Source: Candidatus Pseudolachnospira avium (GTDB lineage: Bacteria; Bacillota; Clostridia; Lachnospirales; Lachnospiraceae). From it: a DNA stretch of 42,733 bases. The first letter of the stretch is position 1. Every line of letters starts with the position of its first letter. The notes beneath the pieces were generated by a model. That model searched no databases, had not been told where the DNA came from, and saw only the letters and a list, made by a program, of their open reading frames with translations. Position numbers and translations under genes: made by a program. The DNA is taken from contig CAJFTW010000040.1 of assembly GCA_904420025.1 (NCBI GenBank), forward strand, positions 1-42,733, in the 5' to 3' direction. This document shows, in pieces, positions 24,374 through 32,336 of this stretch.

Positions 24374-25523
24374 CTTGAACCAGCCTTTGCATGACCTCTG
24401 AGACAATTCCAGCAGAGCGCTCCCAGGTAAACTGGGAAGCCCGCCGTATTCCCCTTTCGGACAGTTCCCGACGCAAGTCCGGTTTCTCCACCAGGCGTTC
24501 CATCCCTTCGGCAATGCTCTCCACGGAAAACGGGTCCACCAAAACAGCGCTGTCTCCCGCCACCTCCGGCATAGAACTGACATTAGCTGTCAGCACCGGG
24601 GTGCCGCAGGCCATGGCCTCCAGCGGCGGCATGCCAAAGCCCTCGTAAATGGAAGGGAAGAGAAACGCCACGGCGCCGGCAATAAGCAACGGAACCGCCT
24701 CATTCTCTACGTAGCCGGTGGACCAGACATATTGTTCCAGTCCCAACTCCTGGATCTTGGCAAAGATGGTATCGTACATCCACCCTTTACGGCCAGCCAG
24801 GATCAGCGGGGGCACATCTGCGTTTCTCTGGCGCAGGACACCGTAAGCCTCCACCAGCCTCTCAATATTCTTCCGGGGCTCCAAAGTCCCCAAATACAAA
24901 AGATACTCCTTGGGAAGCCGGTATTTTTCTCTGGCTGCTCCGATCTGCTCTTCCGTATAGCCGGTATGGAATCGCTCTGAGCGAATACCCAAAGGCATTA
25001 CCGTAATTTTTTCCGGGGACACCGGAAGATACTCCAGGATCTCTCTCTTGGAAAATTCCGACACTGTCAAAATGGCATCCGCCCTGCGGCAGGCCTGTTC
25101 CATGTTGGAATCCAGCATCATCTTGGTTCTGGCCCGTACCGTCTCCGGGAACCGTTTGTAGGCCATATCGTGAAAGATGGTAATCTTTTTCCCCTTCACG
25201 CCCGGCGGTATATAGTAATTGAAAAACACCGTCACATCTGTGTCTTTTCCAAAGAACCAGGAATAGGGAAGCGGCAGCACATTCCATATCATCCGATACA
25301 GGCTGAAGCTAAACCGGGCAGATACATCCTGAAATCCCAGCTGCACATATTCTTCCATGGAAGCCGGGCGGCCCGCAGAGCGGTTCCGCAGCTTAAAATA
25401 GTTCAGCTGCATGGTGTCCTCTGGCCTCTGCCGGCGCAGCTGCCGTAAAATGCCATCTGCCACCCAACCGATGCCCGTTTTTTCCGCCTCCATCAGGAGC
25501 TGCGATTCAAATGCAATCTTCAT
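24363..25523 (-). CDS. GT4 family glycosyltransferase (WbaZ/mannosyltransferase-like)
   Basis: Cytosolic GT-B enzyme of 386 residues. MKIAFESQLLMEAEKTGIGWVADG opens the acceptor domain, TIFHDMAYKRFPE is a common motif of mannosyl- and rhamnosyltransferases of this family, and YLLYLGTLEPRKNIERLVEAY with YEGFGMPPLEAMACGTPVL forms the donor domain. ATG at 25523 has GGGAGAGGG just upstream. It is the first gene of a four-gene unit (GT4, GT4, nucleotidyltransferase, NlpC/P60 protein) with a strong promoter of its own and a leader near 60 nt. A mannose or rhamnose donor is plausible but inferred. Confidence 0.88.
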   Translation of the reverse strand: MKIAFESQLLMEAEKTGIGWVADGILRQLRRQRPEDTMQLNYFKLRNRSAGRPASMEEYVQLGFQDVSARFSFSLYRMIWNVLPLPYSWFFGKDTDVTVFFNYYIPPGVKGKKITIFHDMAYKRFPETVRARTKMMLDSNMEQACRRADAILTVSEFSKREILEYLPVSPEKITVMPLGIRSERFHTGYTEEQIGAAREKYRLPKEYLLYLGTLEPRKNIERLVEAYGVLRQRNADVPPLILAGRKGWMYDTIFAKIQELGLEQYVWSTGYVENEAVPLLIAGAVAFLFPSIYEGFGMPPLEAMACGTPVLTANVSSMPEVAGDSAVLVDPFSVESIAEGMERLVEKPDLRRELSERGIRRASQFTWERSAGIVSEVMQRLVQDGK

Positions 25524-25586
25524 GCCCTCTCCCTATATTTTTGCCCTGCCGGCAACAACACAAACTACTTTTCCGCAACTTTTATC

Positions 25587-25615
25587 ATTATACACGAAAA
25601 GGCCTTCCTTGGCAA
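25587..25615 (-). promoter_or_regulatory. Sigma-A promoter of the GT4-GT4-nucleotidyltransferase-NlpC/P60 unit
   Basis: TTGCCA (25610-25615), 17-nt spacer and perfect TATAAT (25587-25592) on the minus strand. The -35 box overlaps the T-tract of the upstream terminator, so the two units are packed end to end. Confidence 0.82.
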
Positions 25616-25647
25616 CAAAAAGGGACAGGATCGCTCCTGCCCCTTTT
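25614..25647 (-). terminator. Intrinsic terminator after the L,D-transpeptidase gene
   Basis: A 13-bp stem with one G-U pair (25618-25630 with 25635-25647) and a 4-nt loop, followed on the minus strand by a T-rich tract TTTTTGTT, 11 bp after the stop codon. Confidence 0.85.
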
Positions 25648-25658
25648 GCTCCCTTTCA

Positions 25659-27860
25659 TCAATGGCATCCTCTGGCCTGGCACCGGGAATAGGCTGTAGG
25701 ATCGGTGGGATCCCAGGTATGCCAGGACGGCAACGTGTAGGCGCTGGGCTTCCCATAGGGGCCGGCCACCGAGCTCTCATACACAATCACCGTAGTTCCC
25801 AGTGCGCAGTTGTCATAAATCCACTTGGCATCTCCCGCTGTCAGGCGCACACAGCCGTGCGAAACCGAGCTTCCCAGCTGATTGTAGGCGTTAGTGTACA
25901 GCGTTGAATTGGTATAGTCATGGTAATATACGGAATGGAACAGCACACCGCCCACAATCCGGGTACACCACTGGCCATACACCTCCCCCATCAGCTCATG
26001 CCAGCGATACTTGTTGGGAGTAGTGTAAGTTCCCAGCGGTGTTGCACCGTTGGCTCCGGTGGAGCAGATAAAGGACTTGACCGGAATGATGTATCCATTA
26101 TTTCCATCCTTCGCGTAAACCGTCACCGTGTTGCACTGCCGGTTGACCTTAATCTGGTAGGAGGACTGCTTGCCGATAATGCCTTCCAGATTCGTGCACA
26201 GCGTTCCATCGCTGTTGAAGTAATACTTCAGGCCATCCGCATAGGTCCAGCCGGTGGCACGCGCATTTCCATCCGATGGATCAAAATAATAGCGGGTTCC
26301 ATCAATGGTCTGCCAACCACTGAGCATGGTATCATTCTGCACATAGTAACTTTTCCCGCCAACCGTCATCCAGCCGTTTTTCAGATACGCCACTCCGATG
26401 GCCTCACATTTTGCCCGGTACTCCCGGCTCTCTGTCATGGTGGCAATCACGGTCTCCCGGCTCCAGCCATTGTTCAAACGCTGTACCCAATCATTCCGTT
26501 CGCTCTCTGTGCCGGTACGCCCCAGCAGCGCACGGTATGCATCCGCCACAAAGTCATAATTGCTCCGGTTTTTACGGGTATACTCATTGGAGAAGAAAAA
26601 CCCGGACGCAATATCCAGACCGGAGGAAGATTTGGATGCCAGGCGGCTTACCCAATCATTCAGTTCCTCGCCTCTGGCCTCTCTTCCCAGGCACACCTGA
26701 TAAAATTCTTTCACAAAGCTGCTGATGTCCGGATAAAGATCGCGGGCCTCCGCAAGAGCGAACTCTCCCTGGGTAATTCCGTACTGGCTGCAGATTCGAT
26801 GGAACTCATTGGAATACAGAAATCCACGCACTACATACCGCTTGGACACACCTTTATCAAATTCTGCCAGCCAGGTATCCATCCCCTGATCTGGCTCTCT
26901 GCCCATCAGCGCCCGGTAGAGCAGCGCGATATATTCTCTCTCACTGAGATTTTTGCGGTTTACCTCCGCACTGTCCAGGAAGCCCCAAGCCACATCGCAG
27001 CCGGTCATGCTTCCATCCAGAAGCCAGCCAACCCAGTCCTTCAGGCCCTGCTCATAAGGATAAGGCCGGCGGCCCAGGCAGGTTTCATATAGCCGGATCA
27101 CAAAACTGGTCACATCCAGATTGCGGTCCTGCACATCGTTGGAATGGTATTCCCCTTTGTTTACCTGGTACTGGGCACAAATCCGTGTAAACTCTGCGGA
27201 ATTTACAAAGCCCTCAAATACCCATTCACGGCTGGCGCCTCTCTCCAGGTAGGCCAGCCAGGTCTGCGCTTCTCCGCTTTGAATTTCTCTTCCCAGGATT
27301 GTACGGTACAGCATTGCAACATAAGAAGCATCATCGGTCTGTTTCCGTTTGTATTCTGCGCTGAAAATAAATCCATAAGCTGTATCGGCGCCGTTAGCCG
27401 TTCCCGCCTCCAAGCGCTGTACCCAAGCAGCCACCTCGTCCGGCCTCGCAGTACGCCCCAGACACTTCTCATACAGCCGGGTCACAAACCCCTCCAGATA
27501 TGTACGGCGGTCACTGGGTGCCTCCACTGCCAAGGCCTCCGCAGATTCCTGCGTTTCTTCCGTATTTTCGGCAGTTTCCTCTGCCGCGATATTCTCCTCT
27601 GCCACCGTGGTTCCCTCTGGCATAGAGGATTCCTCTGCCACGGTAGTCTCTTCCGCCGCACTTTCCTCCACCACAGAGCTTTCAGAGGCAGCCTGGCTGC
27701 TCTCCTCCGACGTGGAAAGCGTCTCTTCTGGTGCGACTTCGCTGCTCTCCACTACCGGCAAGGTCTCATCCGGCAGTGAAGCTGCCATCACCGGCACACT
27801 GCTCAGGGCTGTTACAGCCGCACAGACAACCGCACACACTCTCAACCTGAATCGCTTCAA
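25659..27860 (-). CDS. Secreted L,D-transpeptidase with DUF4214 and cell-wall-binding repeats
   Basis: Exported protein of 733 residues, probably acting on peptidoglycan. A signal peptide ends near residue 27 (PVMAAS), then an E/S/T-rich linker to about 115. DUF4214 repeats span about 120-485, more copies than in the other two DUF4214 proteins. Choline-binding-like repeats follow (LKNGWMTVGGKSYYV, GWQTIDGTRYYFD, GWTYADGLKYYFN). The YkuD domain ends the protein, with SHGCVRL and its catalytic Cys near residue 670 and the upstream His in GGVLFHSVYYHD. The start is TTG at 27860 with AAAGGGGAG about 10 nt upstream; no closer ATG fits the signal peptide. It has its own promoter and terminator, though read-through from rmd is possible. 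The linker matches the style of the left-edge fragment. Confidence 0.92.
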   Translation of the reverse strand: MKRFRLRVCAVVCAAVTALSSVPVMAASLPDETLPVVESSEVAPEETLSTSEESSQAASESSVVEESAAEETTVAEESSMPEGTTVAEENIAAEETAENTEETQESAEALAVEAPSDRRTYLEGFVTRLYEKCLGRTARPDEVAAWVQRLEAGTANGADTAYGFIFSAEYKRKQTDDASYVAMLYRTILGREIQSGEAQTWLAYLERGASREWVFEGFVNSAEFTRICAQYQVNKGEYHSNDVQDRNLDVTSFVIRLYETCLGRRPYPYEQGLKDWVGWLLDGSMTGCDVAWGFLDSAEVNRKNLSEREYIALLYRALMGREPDQGMDTWLAEFDKGVSKRYVVRGFLYSNEFHRICSQYGITQGEFALAEARDLYPDISSFVKEFYQVCLGREARGEELNDWVSRLASKSSSGLDIASGFFFSNEYTRKNRSNYDFVADAYRALLGRTGTESERNDWVQRLNNGWSRETVIATMTESREYRAKCEAIGVAYLKNGWMTVGGKSYYVQNDTMLSGWQTIDGTRYYFDPSDGNARATGWTYADGLKYYFNSDGTLCTNLEGIIGKQSSYQIKVNRQCNTVTVYAKDGNNGYIIPVKSFICSTGANGATPLGTYTTPNKYRWHELMGEVYGQWCTRIVGGVLFHSVYYHDYTNSTLYTNAYNQLGSSVSHGCVRLTAGDAKWIYDNCALGTTVIVYESSVAGPYGKPSAYTLPSWHTWDPTDPTAYSRCQARGCH

Positions 27861-27894
27861 AAAAACCGACTCCCCTTTCCTTATTTTTTGGAAT

Positions 27895-27930
27895 CGCTGA
27901 ATTCCCCCTTGGATAACTCGATTTTCAGCG
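27895..27930 (-). repeat. Hairpin in the leader of the L,D-transpeptidase gene
   Basis: CGCTGAA and TTCAGCG arms of 7 bp with a 22-nt loop lie in the roughly 75-nt leader, ahead of the ribosome binding site. It has no T-tract, so it is not a terminator. Confidence 0.4.
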
Positions 27931-27940
27931 TTCCGTTCTA

Positions 27941-27969
27941 ACTATATCACAAGTGTATATTCCGGACAA
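27941..27969 (-). promoter_or_regulatory. Sigma-A promoter of the L,D-transpeptidase gene
   Basis: TTGTCC (27964-27969), 17-nt spacer and TATAGT (27941-27946) on the minus strand, just after the rmd stop. The -35 box matches four of six positions and the -10 five of six. A second overlapping pair, TTGAGA-16-TATACA, is weaker. Confidence 0.6.
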
Positions 27970-27995
27970 GTAATTTCTCAACTTTTTTCGTCATT

Positions 27996-28952
27996 TTAAC
28001 ACTTATCACCATTCTGTATCTGTGCCCGCCAGTAATTCAATGTATCTTCCAACGTTTTCTCCAGCGAAAACGTTGGCATCCAACCAGTATCTGTCTGCAG
28101 CTTTCGAATATCTGCCTCCAACACAGGCACATCCACCGGACGGAATTTTGCCGGATCCACCTCTGCCTGAATATCCCCCTTTGACAGAGAAAGAAGGCAC
28201 CGCAGCAGTTCCCGGATCTCCACCGCATGGCCGCTGCCTACATTGTAGGTCTCTCCCGGGCGGCCCTTTTCCGCCAGCAGCCGGTAAGCCCGCACCACAT
28301 CCCGCACATCGGTAAAGTCCCGCCGGGCAGTAAGATTGCCCACCCGCATTACCGGCTCCCGGAGCCCTGCTTCTGCCTCTGCAATCTGCTTGCAGAAATC
28401 CGCAGCCACAAACCCCGGCAGCTGCCCCGGCCCAATATGATTAAAGGGGCGGACCAAAACCACCGGTAAGCGGTATGCCTGCGCATAAATTTTACCGATC
28501 AGATTTTGAGCAGCCTTGGTAGCAGCATACAGATTGCCCGGCCGAAGCAGATTTTCCTCTGTCACCGGCGTTTCCTGGGGAAGGATGTGCCCATACTCTT
28601 CTCCAGAGCCAATGAGAACCGTCTGGGGCCAGGGCTCCCCTGCCTGTCGAATCGCCTCCAATAGGTTCACCGAGCCCTTGACATTCACATCCACCGTCAA
28701 GGCCGGATTTCTCCAGGACAGCGCCACGGAACTCTGGGCCGCCAGATGAAACACCACATCTGGCCGCAGCCGCCGCAGCAAGTTTTCAATGGCCACTTGT
28801 TCCAGGATATTCAGGTGGCAAAAATGTTCCGGAAGCCCCTCAGCCCCTTCTTCCTCCAGGCCTGTAATATATACCGTCCAGCCTGCCTCCTCCAGTTCTT
28901 CTCGCAAATATTTTCCCACAAAACCGGAACCACCGGTAATCAATGCTTTCAT
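27996..28952 (-). CDS. rmd: GDP-6-deoxy-D-mannose (GDP-D-rhamnose) reductase
   Basis: Short-chain dehydrogenase that reduces GDP-4-keto-6-deoxy-D-mannose to GDP-D-rhamnose. Evidence: ITGGSGFVGKYL at the N-terminus, YxxxK as NLYAATKAAQNL, and VRPFNHIGPGQ, RRDFTDVRDVVRAY and DTGWMPTFSLEKTL, which match Rmd proteins such as that of Pseudomonas aeruginosa as I recall it, better than GDP-fucose synthase. The 318-residue length fits. ATG 28952 has GGGGAG 4 nt before it and follows gmd by 12 bp. Probably the last gene of the export operon; no terminator is visible behind it, and the next promoter begins in the short gap. Confidence 0.88.
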   Translation of the reverse strand: MKALITGGSGFVGKYLREELEEAGWTVYITGLEEEGAEGLPEHFCHLNILEQVAIENLLRRLRPDVVFHLAAQSSVALSWRNPALTVDVNVKGSVNLLEAIRQAGEPWPQTVLIGSGEEYGHILPQETPVTEENLLRPGNLYAATKAAQNLIGKIYAQAYRLPVVLVRPFNHIGPGQLPGFVAADFCKQIAEAEAGLREPVMRVGNLTARRDFTDVRDVVRAYRLLAEKGRPGETYNVGSGHAVEIRELLRCLLSLSKGDIQAEVDPAKFRPVDVPVLEADIRKLQTDTGWMPTFSLEKTLEDTLNYWRAQIQNGDKC

Positions 28953-28964
28953 GGCTCTCCCCTG

Positions 28965-30002
28965 TCATTCCTGACACCACACACCGGAAGCTTCCAGGCG
29001 CACCCGCTCCTGATCCGCCTGTACCATTCGCTCCACCATCTGCTCAAAAGAAATCTCCCGCTTCCATCCCAGCACTTGTTCGGCTTTCTCCGGATTTCCC
29101 ACCAGCAATTCCACCTCCGCCGGCCGGAAGAACCGGGGATTCACCCGCACCAGCACCTTGCCATCACTTTTGCGGATTCCCTGCTCTTCCACTCCGGTTC
29201 CCTGCCATTCCAGTTGGATTCCCACCTTCTGGAAAGCAATCTCCGTAAAGGCACGCACCGTGCGTGTCTCCCGGGTAGCCACCACATAATCATCCGGCTG
29301 CTCCTGCTGCAGCATCAGCCACATGGCCCGCACGTAGTCTGCCGAATGGCCCCAGTCCCGTTTGGAATCCAGATTCCCCAACTCCAGCACTTCCTGTAGT
29401 CCCATGGAAATCCGCACTGCCGCATCGGTAATTTTCCGGGTCACAAACTCCTTACCCCGGCGCTCACTCTCATGGTTGAACAAAATGCCGCTGCAGGCAA
29501 ACATTCCATAGCTCTCCCGATAATTTTTGGTAATCCAGTGGCCATACAGCTTGGCCACCCCATAAGGACTCCGAGGATAAAACGGCGTAGCCTCGCTCTG
29601 AGGAATCTCCTGCACCTTTCCAAACATCTCGCTGGTGGATGCCTGATAGAACCGAGCCTCCGGCCGCACAATCCGCACCGCCTCCAGCAGGTTGGCCACG
29701 CCAATGGCATTAATTTCCGCCGTGGCCACCGGCTGATCCCAGCTGGGCGCTACAAAGGACTGCGCCGCCAGGTTATACACCTCATCTGCCTGGGATACCT
29801 GCATGGCATGAACCAGGGAAACCAGATCCGTCATGTCCCCATAGATGAAGTGCAGCTGATCCTTCAGATGCTCCACATTGCCGTAATCAATCACGCTTTT
29901 CCGTCTCAAAAGCCCATAAACCCGGTACCCTTTTCCCAGAAGCAACTCTGCCAGATAAGAACCGTCCTGTCCGGTAATGCCGGTAATCAATGCTGTTTTC
30001 AT
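28965..30002 (-). CDS. gmd: GDP-mannose 4,6-dehydratase
   Basis: NADP-dependent dehydratase making GDP-4-keto-6-deoxy-D-mannose from GDP-mannose. ALITGITGQDGSYLAELLL is the family's N-terminal signature; ASTSEMFGKVQEIPQ, SPYGVAKLYGHW (catalytic YxxxK) and NHESERRGKEFVTRKIT are equally typical. The track starts at GTG 30008, but AGGAG at 30011-30015 is only 2 nt from it and 8 nt from the ATG at 30002, so I prefer ATG (345 aa). It lies between manC (46 bp upstream) and rmd (12 bp downstream), giving the last three steps to GDP-D-rhamnose in order. Confidence 0.96.
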   Translation of the reverse strand: MKTALITGITGQDGSYLAELLLGKGYRVYGLLRRKSVIDYGNVEHLKDQLHFIYGDMTDLVSLVHAMQVSQADEVYNLAAQSFVAPSWDQPVATAEINAIGVANLLEAVRIVRPEARFYQASTSEMFGKVQEIPQSEATPFYPRSPYGVAKLYGHWITKNYRESYGMFACSGILFNHESERRGKEFVTRKITDAAVRISMGLQEVLELGNLDSKRDWGHSADYVRAMWLMLQQEQPDDYVVATRETRTVRAFTEIAFQKVGIQLEWQGTGVEEQGIRKSDGKVLVRVNPRFFRPAEVELLVGNPEKAEQVLGWKREISFEQMVERMVQADQERVRLEASGVWCQE

Positions 30003-30048
30003 TTTCACATCTCCTGCTTTTTCTGTTTTCTGCTTGCCGTTGATTTCC

Positions 30049-31125
30049 TTACAAATATTCCAAACAATCGCGGTTGCGAAGCTCCTCTAACACCTTCTTG
30101 ATTTCCCCCGCATGATTCTTGGAGCAAATCAGAATGGCGTCCTCCGTATCCACCACAATCATATTTTCCAGCCCTACGGCAGCAATCAACTTTTTGCCAC
30201 CCTGGATGGTGCTGCGGGACGTATTCACAGCCACCACATTGCCTTCCAGCACATTGCCCTGGCTGTCTGCCGGGCGGATCCGCTCCACTGCCAGCCAGCT
30301 TCCCACATCGTCCCAGCCAAAATCTCCTGGAATCGTATAAATGTGGTCGGCCTTTTCCATAATGCCGTAATCCACCGACTCAGAGGGAAGATTCCGGAAT
30401 TCCCGGTCCAAAACCGCCTCCTGCTCCGGTGTGCCGATGGCATCCTGAATGATTTTCAATCCCTTGGCAGCCTCCGGCATATACTGTGCCATTTTGGCCT
30501 GGATGGTGGAAACCTTCCAAATAAACATGCCGCTGTTCCACAGATAATGGCCGGAAGCCAGATACCTCTCCGCGGTTTCCCGGTCCGGTTTTTCCACAAA
30601 CCGCTCCACCGGATAGGCATGGGCCTCCGGGTATGCCGGCTCCTTTTCATGGCAGATATAGCCGTATCCGGTCTCCGGATACGTGGGCTGGATCCCCAGG
30701 GTCACCAGGTTTTCCCCGTCCTCCGCCACCTGACAAGCTCGCTCCAGGTCCTGTCGGAATACCTCCGGCTTTTGAATCAAATGATCGCTGGCCAAGACCA
30801 GCATCACTGCATCCGGGTATTTCCGGGCTATATGGGCAGCCCCCAGTCCAATGCAGGGAGCCGTATTCCGTCCCACCGGCTCGCAGAGGATGTTTTCCTC
30901 CGGCAGCTGAGGCAGCTGCTCCCGCACCAGCTCTCGGTAATCCCGGTTGGTGGCCACATAAATATCTTCCATGTCAACCATCGGCAAAATCCGCTCCACC
31001 GTCAGCTGAATCATGGTTTTTCCATCGCCTGTTATGGACAGGAATTGTTTCGGGCAGCTTTTCCGGCTCTTGGGCCAGAACCGCTCTCCCTTTCCACCTG
31101 CCATAATCAACGCTGTCTTTTTCAT
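30049..31125 (-). CDS. manC: Mannose-1-phosphate guanylyltransferase
   Basis: Makes GDP-mannose from mannose-1-phosphate and GTP. Signatures: IMAGGKGERFWPKSRKSCPKQFL at residues 7-29, EPVGRNTAPCIGLGA, LVLASDHLI, and the sugar-site region FVEKPD...YLWNSGMFIW. At 358 residues it is the short form without the C-terminal isomerase domain; isomerisation is covered by manA at 14 kb. ATG 31125 overlaps the upstream GT4 stop (ATGA) and has AAGGAGGAGG just before it. Feeds gmd. Confidence 0.95.
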   Translation of the reverse strand: MKKTALIMAGGKGERFWPKSRKSCPKQFLSITGDGKTMIQLTVERILPMVDMEDIYVATNRDYRELVREQLPQLPEENILCEPVGRNTAPCIGLGAAHIARKYPDAVMLVLASDHLIQKPEVFRQDLERACQVAEDGENLVTLGIQPTYPETGYGYICHEKEPAYPEAHAYPVERFVEKPDRETAERYLASGHYLWNSGMFIWKVSTIQAKMAQYMPEAAKGLKIIQDAIGTPEQEAVLDREFRNLPSESVDYGIMEKADHIYTIPGDFGWDDVGSWLAVERIRPADSQGNVLEGNVVAVNTSRSTIQGGKKLIAAVGLENMIVVDTEDAILICSKNHAGEIKKVLEELRNRDCLEYL

Positions 31126-32336
31126 GCCTCCTCCTTACCGGAAGCGGCAGCTTCCCCCGCCAGCTTCCTGAAAAAATCCATATAAACCTGGACAATGTGG
31201 TCCCAGGCAAAGTTCTGCAGTACAAATTGCCGACCGGACTGGCCCATTGCATCCGCCGTCGCCGGGTGTTGCTCCAGGTACCGCACGGCCCCTTCAAACT
31301 CAAAATAATTTCCAAAATACAAGCCTCCAGAGGCCTCCACTGCAAAATGGCGGGTCACCGGGCACTCCCCATGGACCAGCACCGGCCGGCCACAGAGCCA
31401 GCTCTCCATAATCACCAGGGAAAAGCTTTCATTGCGGGAAGGCTGGCAGAGGGCCAGAGCTCCCGCCTCCACATCATACTTGTCCTGGATGCTCAGGAAG
31501 CCCAGATCCCGCACATCTTCCTGTATTGACTTCGGGATCTGAATTTCACCACCGCCAATGAGCACCAGCTTCAGAGGCGAATCCTGACGTTTCTTGTACT
31601 CCGCAAAATAATTCAGCAGCGTGTGTACATTTTTCCCCCGGTCCTTTCGGCCCGCATACAGCAGATAAGGCGAATCCAGAGCATACGCGGTTCTTCCCCG
31701 CTCCCCGTCACAGGTGAGTTCCGTATCCACGCCTTCCCCCAGCACCGCCTGTTCCACCTTCTCCATGGAATAATTCCGGTTGGTCAGATCGTACTCCGGC
31801 TGTGCGTGGTAAATAATTCCCCGAATTTTGGAGTAGGCCTCCCGATAGATATTCATATAGAAATAGCTCTCATCATGGAAGCAGGGGATCAGCACCGACT
31901 TTTCCGGGCAAACCTGACTGCCATAATAGGTAGTTCCAAACATGTACGGGATAAAAATAAACAGGGCATACTCATCCTGGTGTTGCCGCATATAATCGTA
32001 CAACGCCGGACTGTTCACCGACTCCCGGATATAGGTTTCCTCCTCCTCCGGCGTCACCGGCAGCCCACTCATCAGCTTTTTGTTCACCGCGTCAAAACAC
32101 CGGGCATCCCGGAGGCGCACCCGAAACCGGCGCACGGGAATCCCTTGGATGTTCTCCACTCCTGCCTTATAATAATTGATATTCCAATCGCTGGCAAACT
32201 CCTTCACGCAGGTAGTGAGGATTTCCAGCTCCACACCTGCCTGGTGCAGATGAGAGGTCAGTCCCCGCAGCTCCATCTCTGCCCCGCCGGGAATATTTTC
32301 CCCGTACCAGGGAACCACAAATCCAAGCTTTTTCAT
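31122..32336 (-). CDS. GT4 family glycosyltransferase (type A, second copy)
   Basis: GT-B enzyme of 404 residues. It opens with GFVVPWYGENIPGGAEMELRGL, a glycine-rich acceptor loop, and has YLLYAGRKDRGKNVHTLLNYF and the E-x7-E region NESFSLVIMESWLCGRPVL in the donor domain. It is clearly a paralogue of the gene at 37577-38764: both have the RRF...FDA region, HDE after a PxxHDE-like turn, and YFEFEGxxxYL near the end. ATG 32336 overlaps the preceding stop by 4 bp, as does its own stop with manC. Probably adds one residue type to the chain made by this operon, perhaps D-rhamnose or mannose. Confidence 0.87.
   Translation of the reverse strand: MKKLGFVVPWYGENIPGGAEMELRGLTSHLHQAGVELEILTTCVKEFASDWNINYYKAGVENIQGIPVRRFRVRLRDARCFDAVNKKLMSGLPVTPEEEETYIRESVNSPALYDYMRQHQDEYALFIFIPYMFGTTYYGSQVCPEKSVLIPCFHDESYFYMNIYREAYSKIRGIIYHAQPEYDLTNRNYSMEKVEQAVLGEGVDTELTCDGERGRTAYALDSPYLLYAGRKDRGKNVHTLLNYFAEYKKRQDSPLKLVLIGGGEIQIPKSIQEDVRDLGFLSIQDKYDVEAGALALCQPSRNESFSLVIMESWLCGRPVLVHGECPVTRHFAVEASGGLYFGNYFEFEGAVRYLEQHPATADAMGQSGRQFVLQNFAWDHIVQVYMDFFRKLAGEAAASGKEEA

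Noticed and set aside
22214-24394. 726-aa plus-strand ORF over the GT4 and nucleotidyltransferase genes
   Set aside because: Antisense shadow; the minus-strand frames have clear catalytic motifs and ribosome binding sites.
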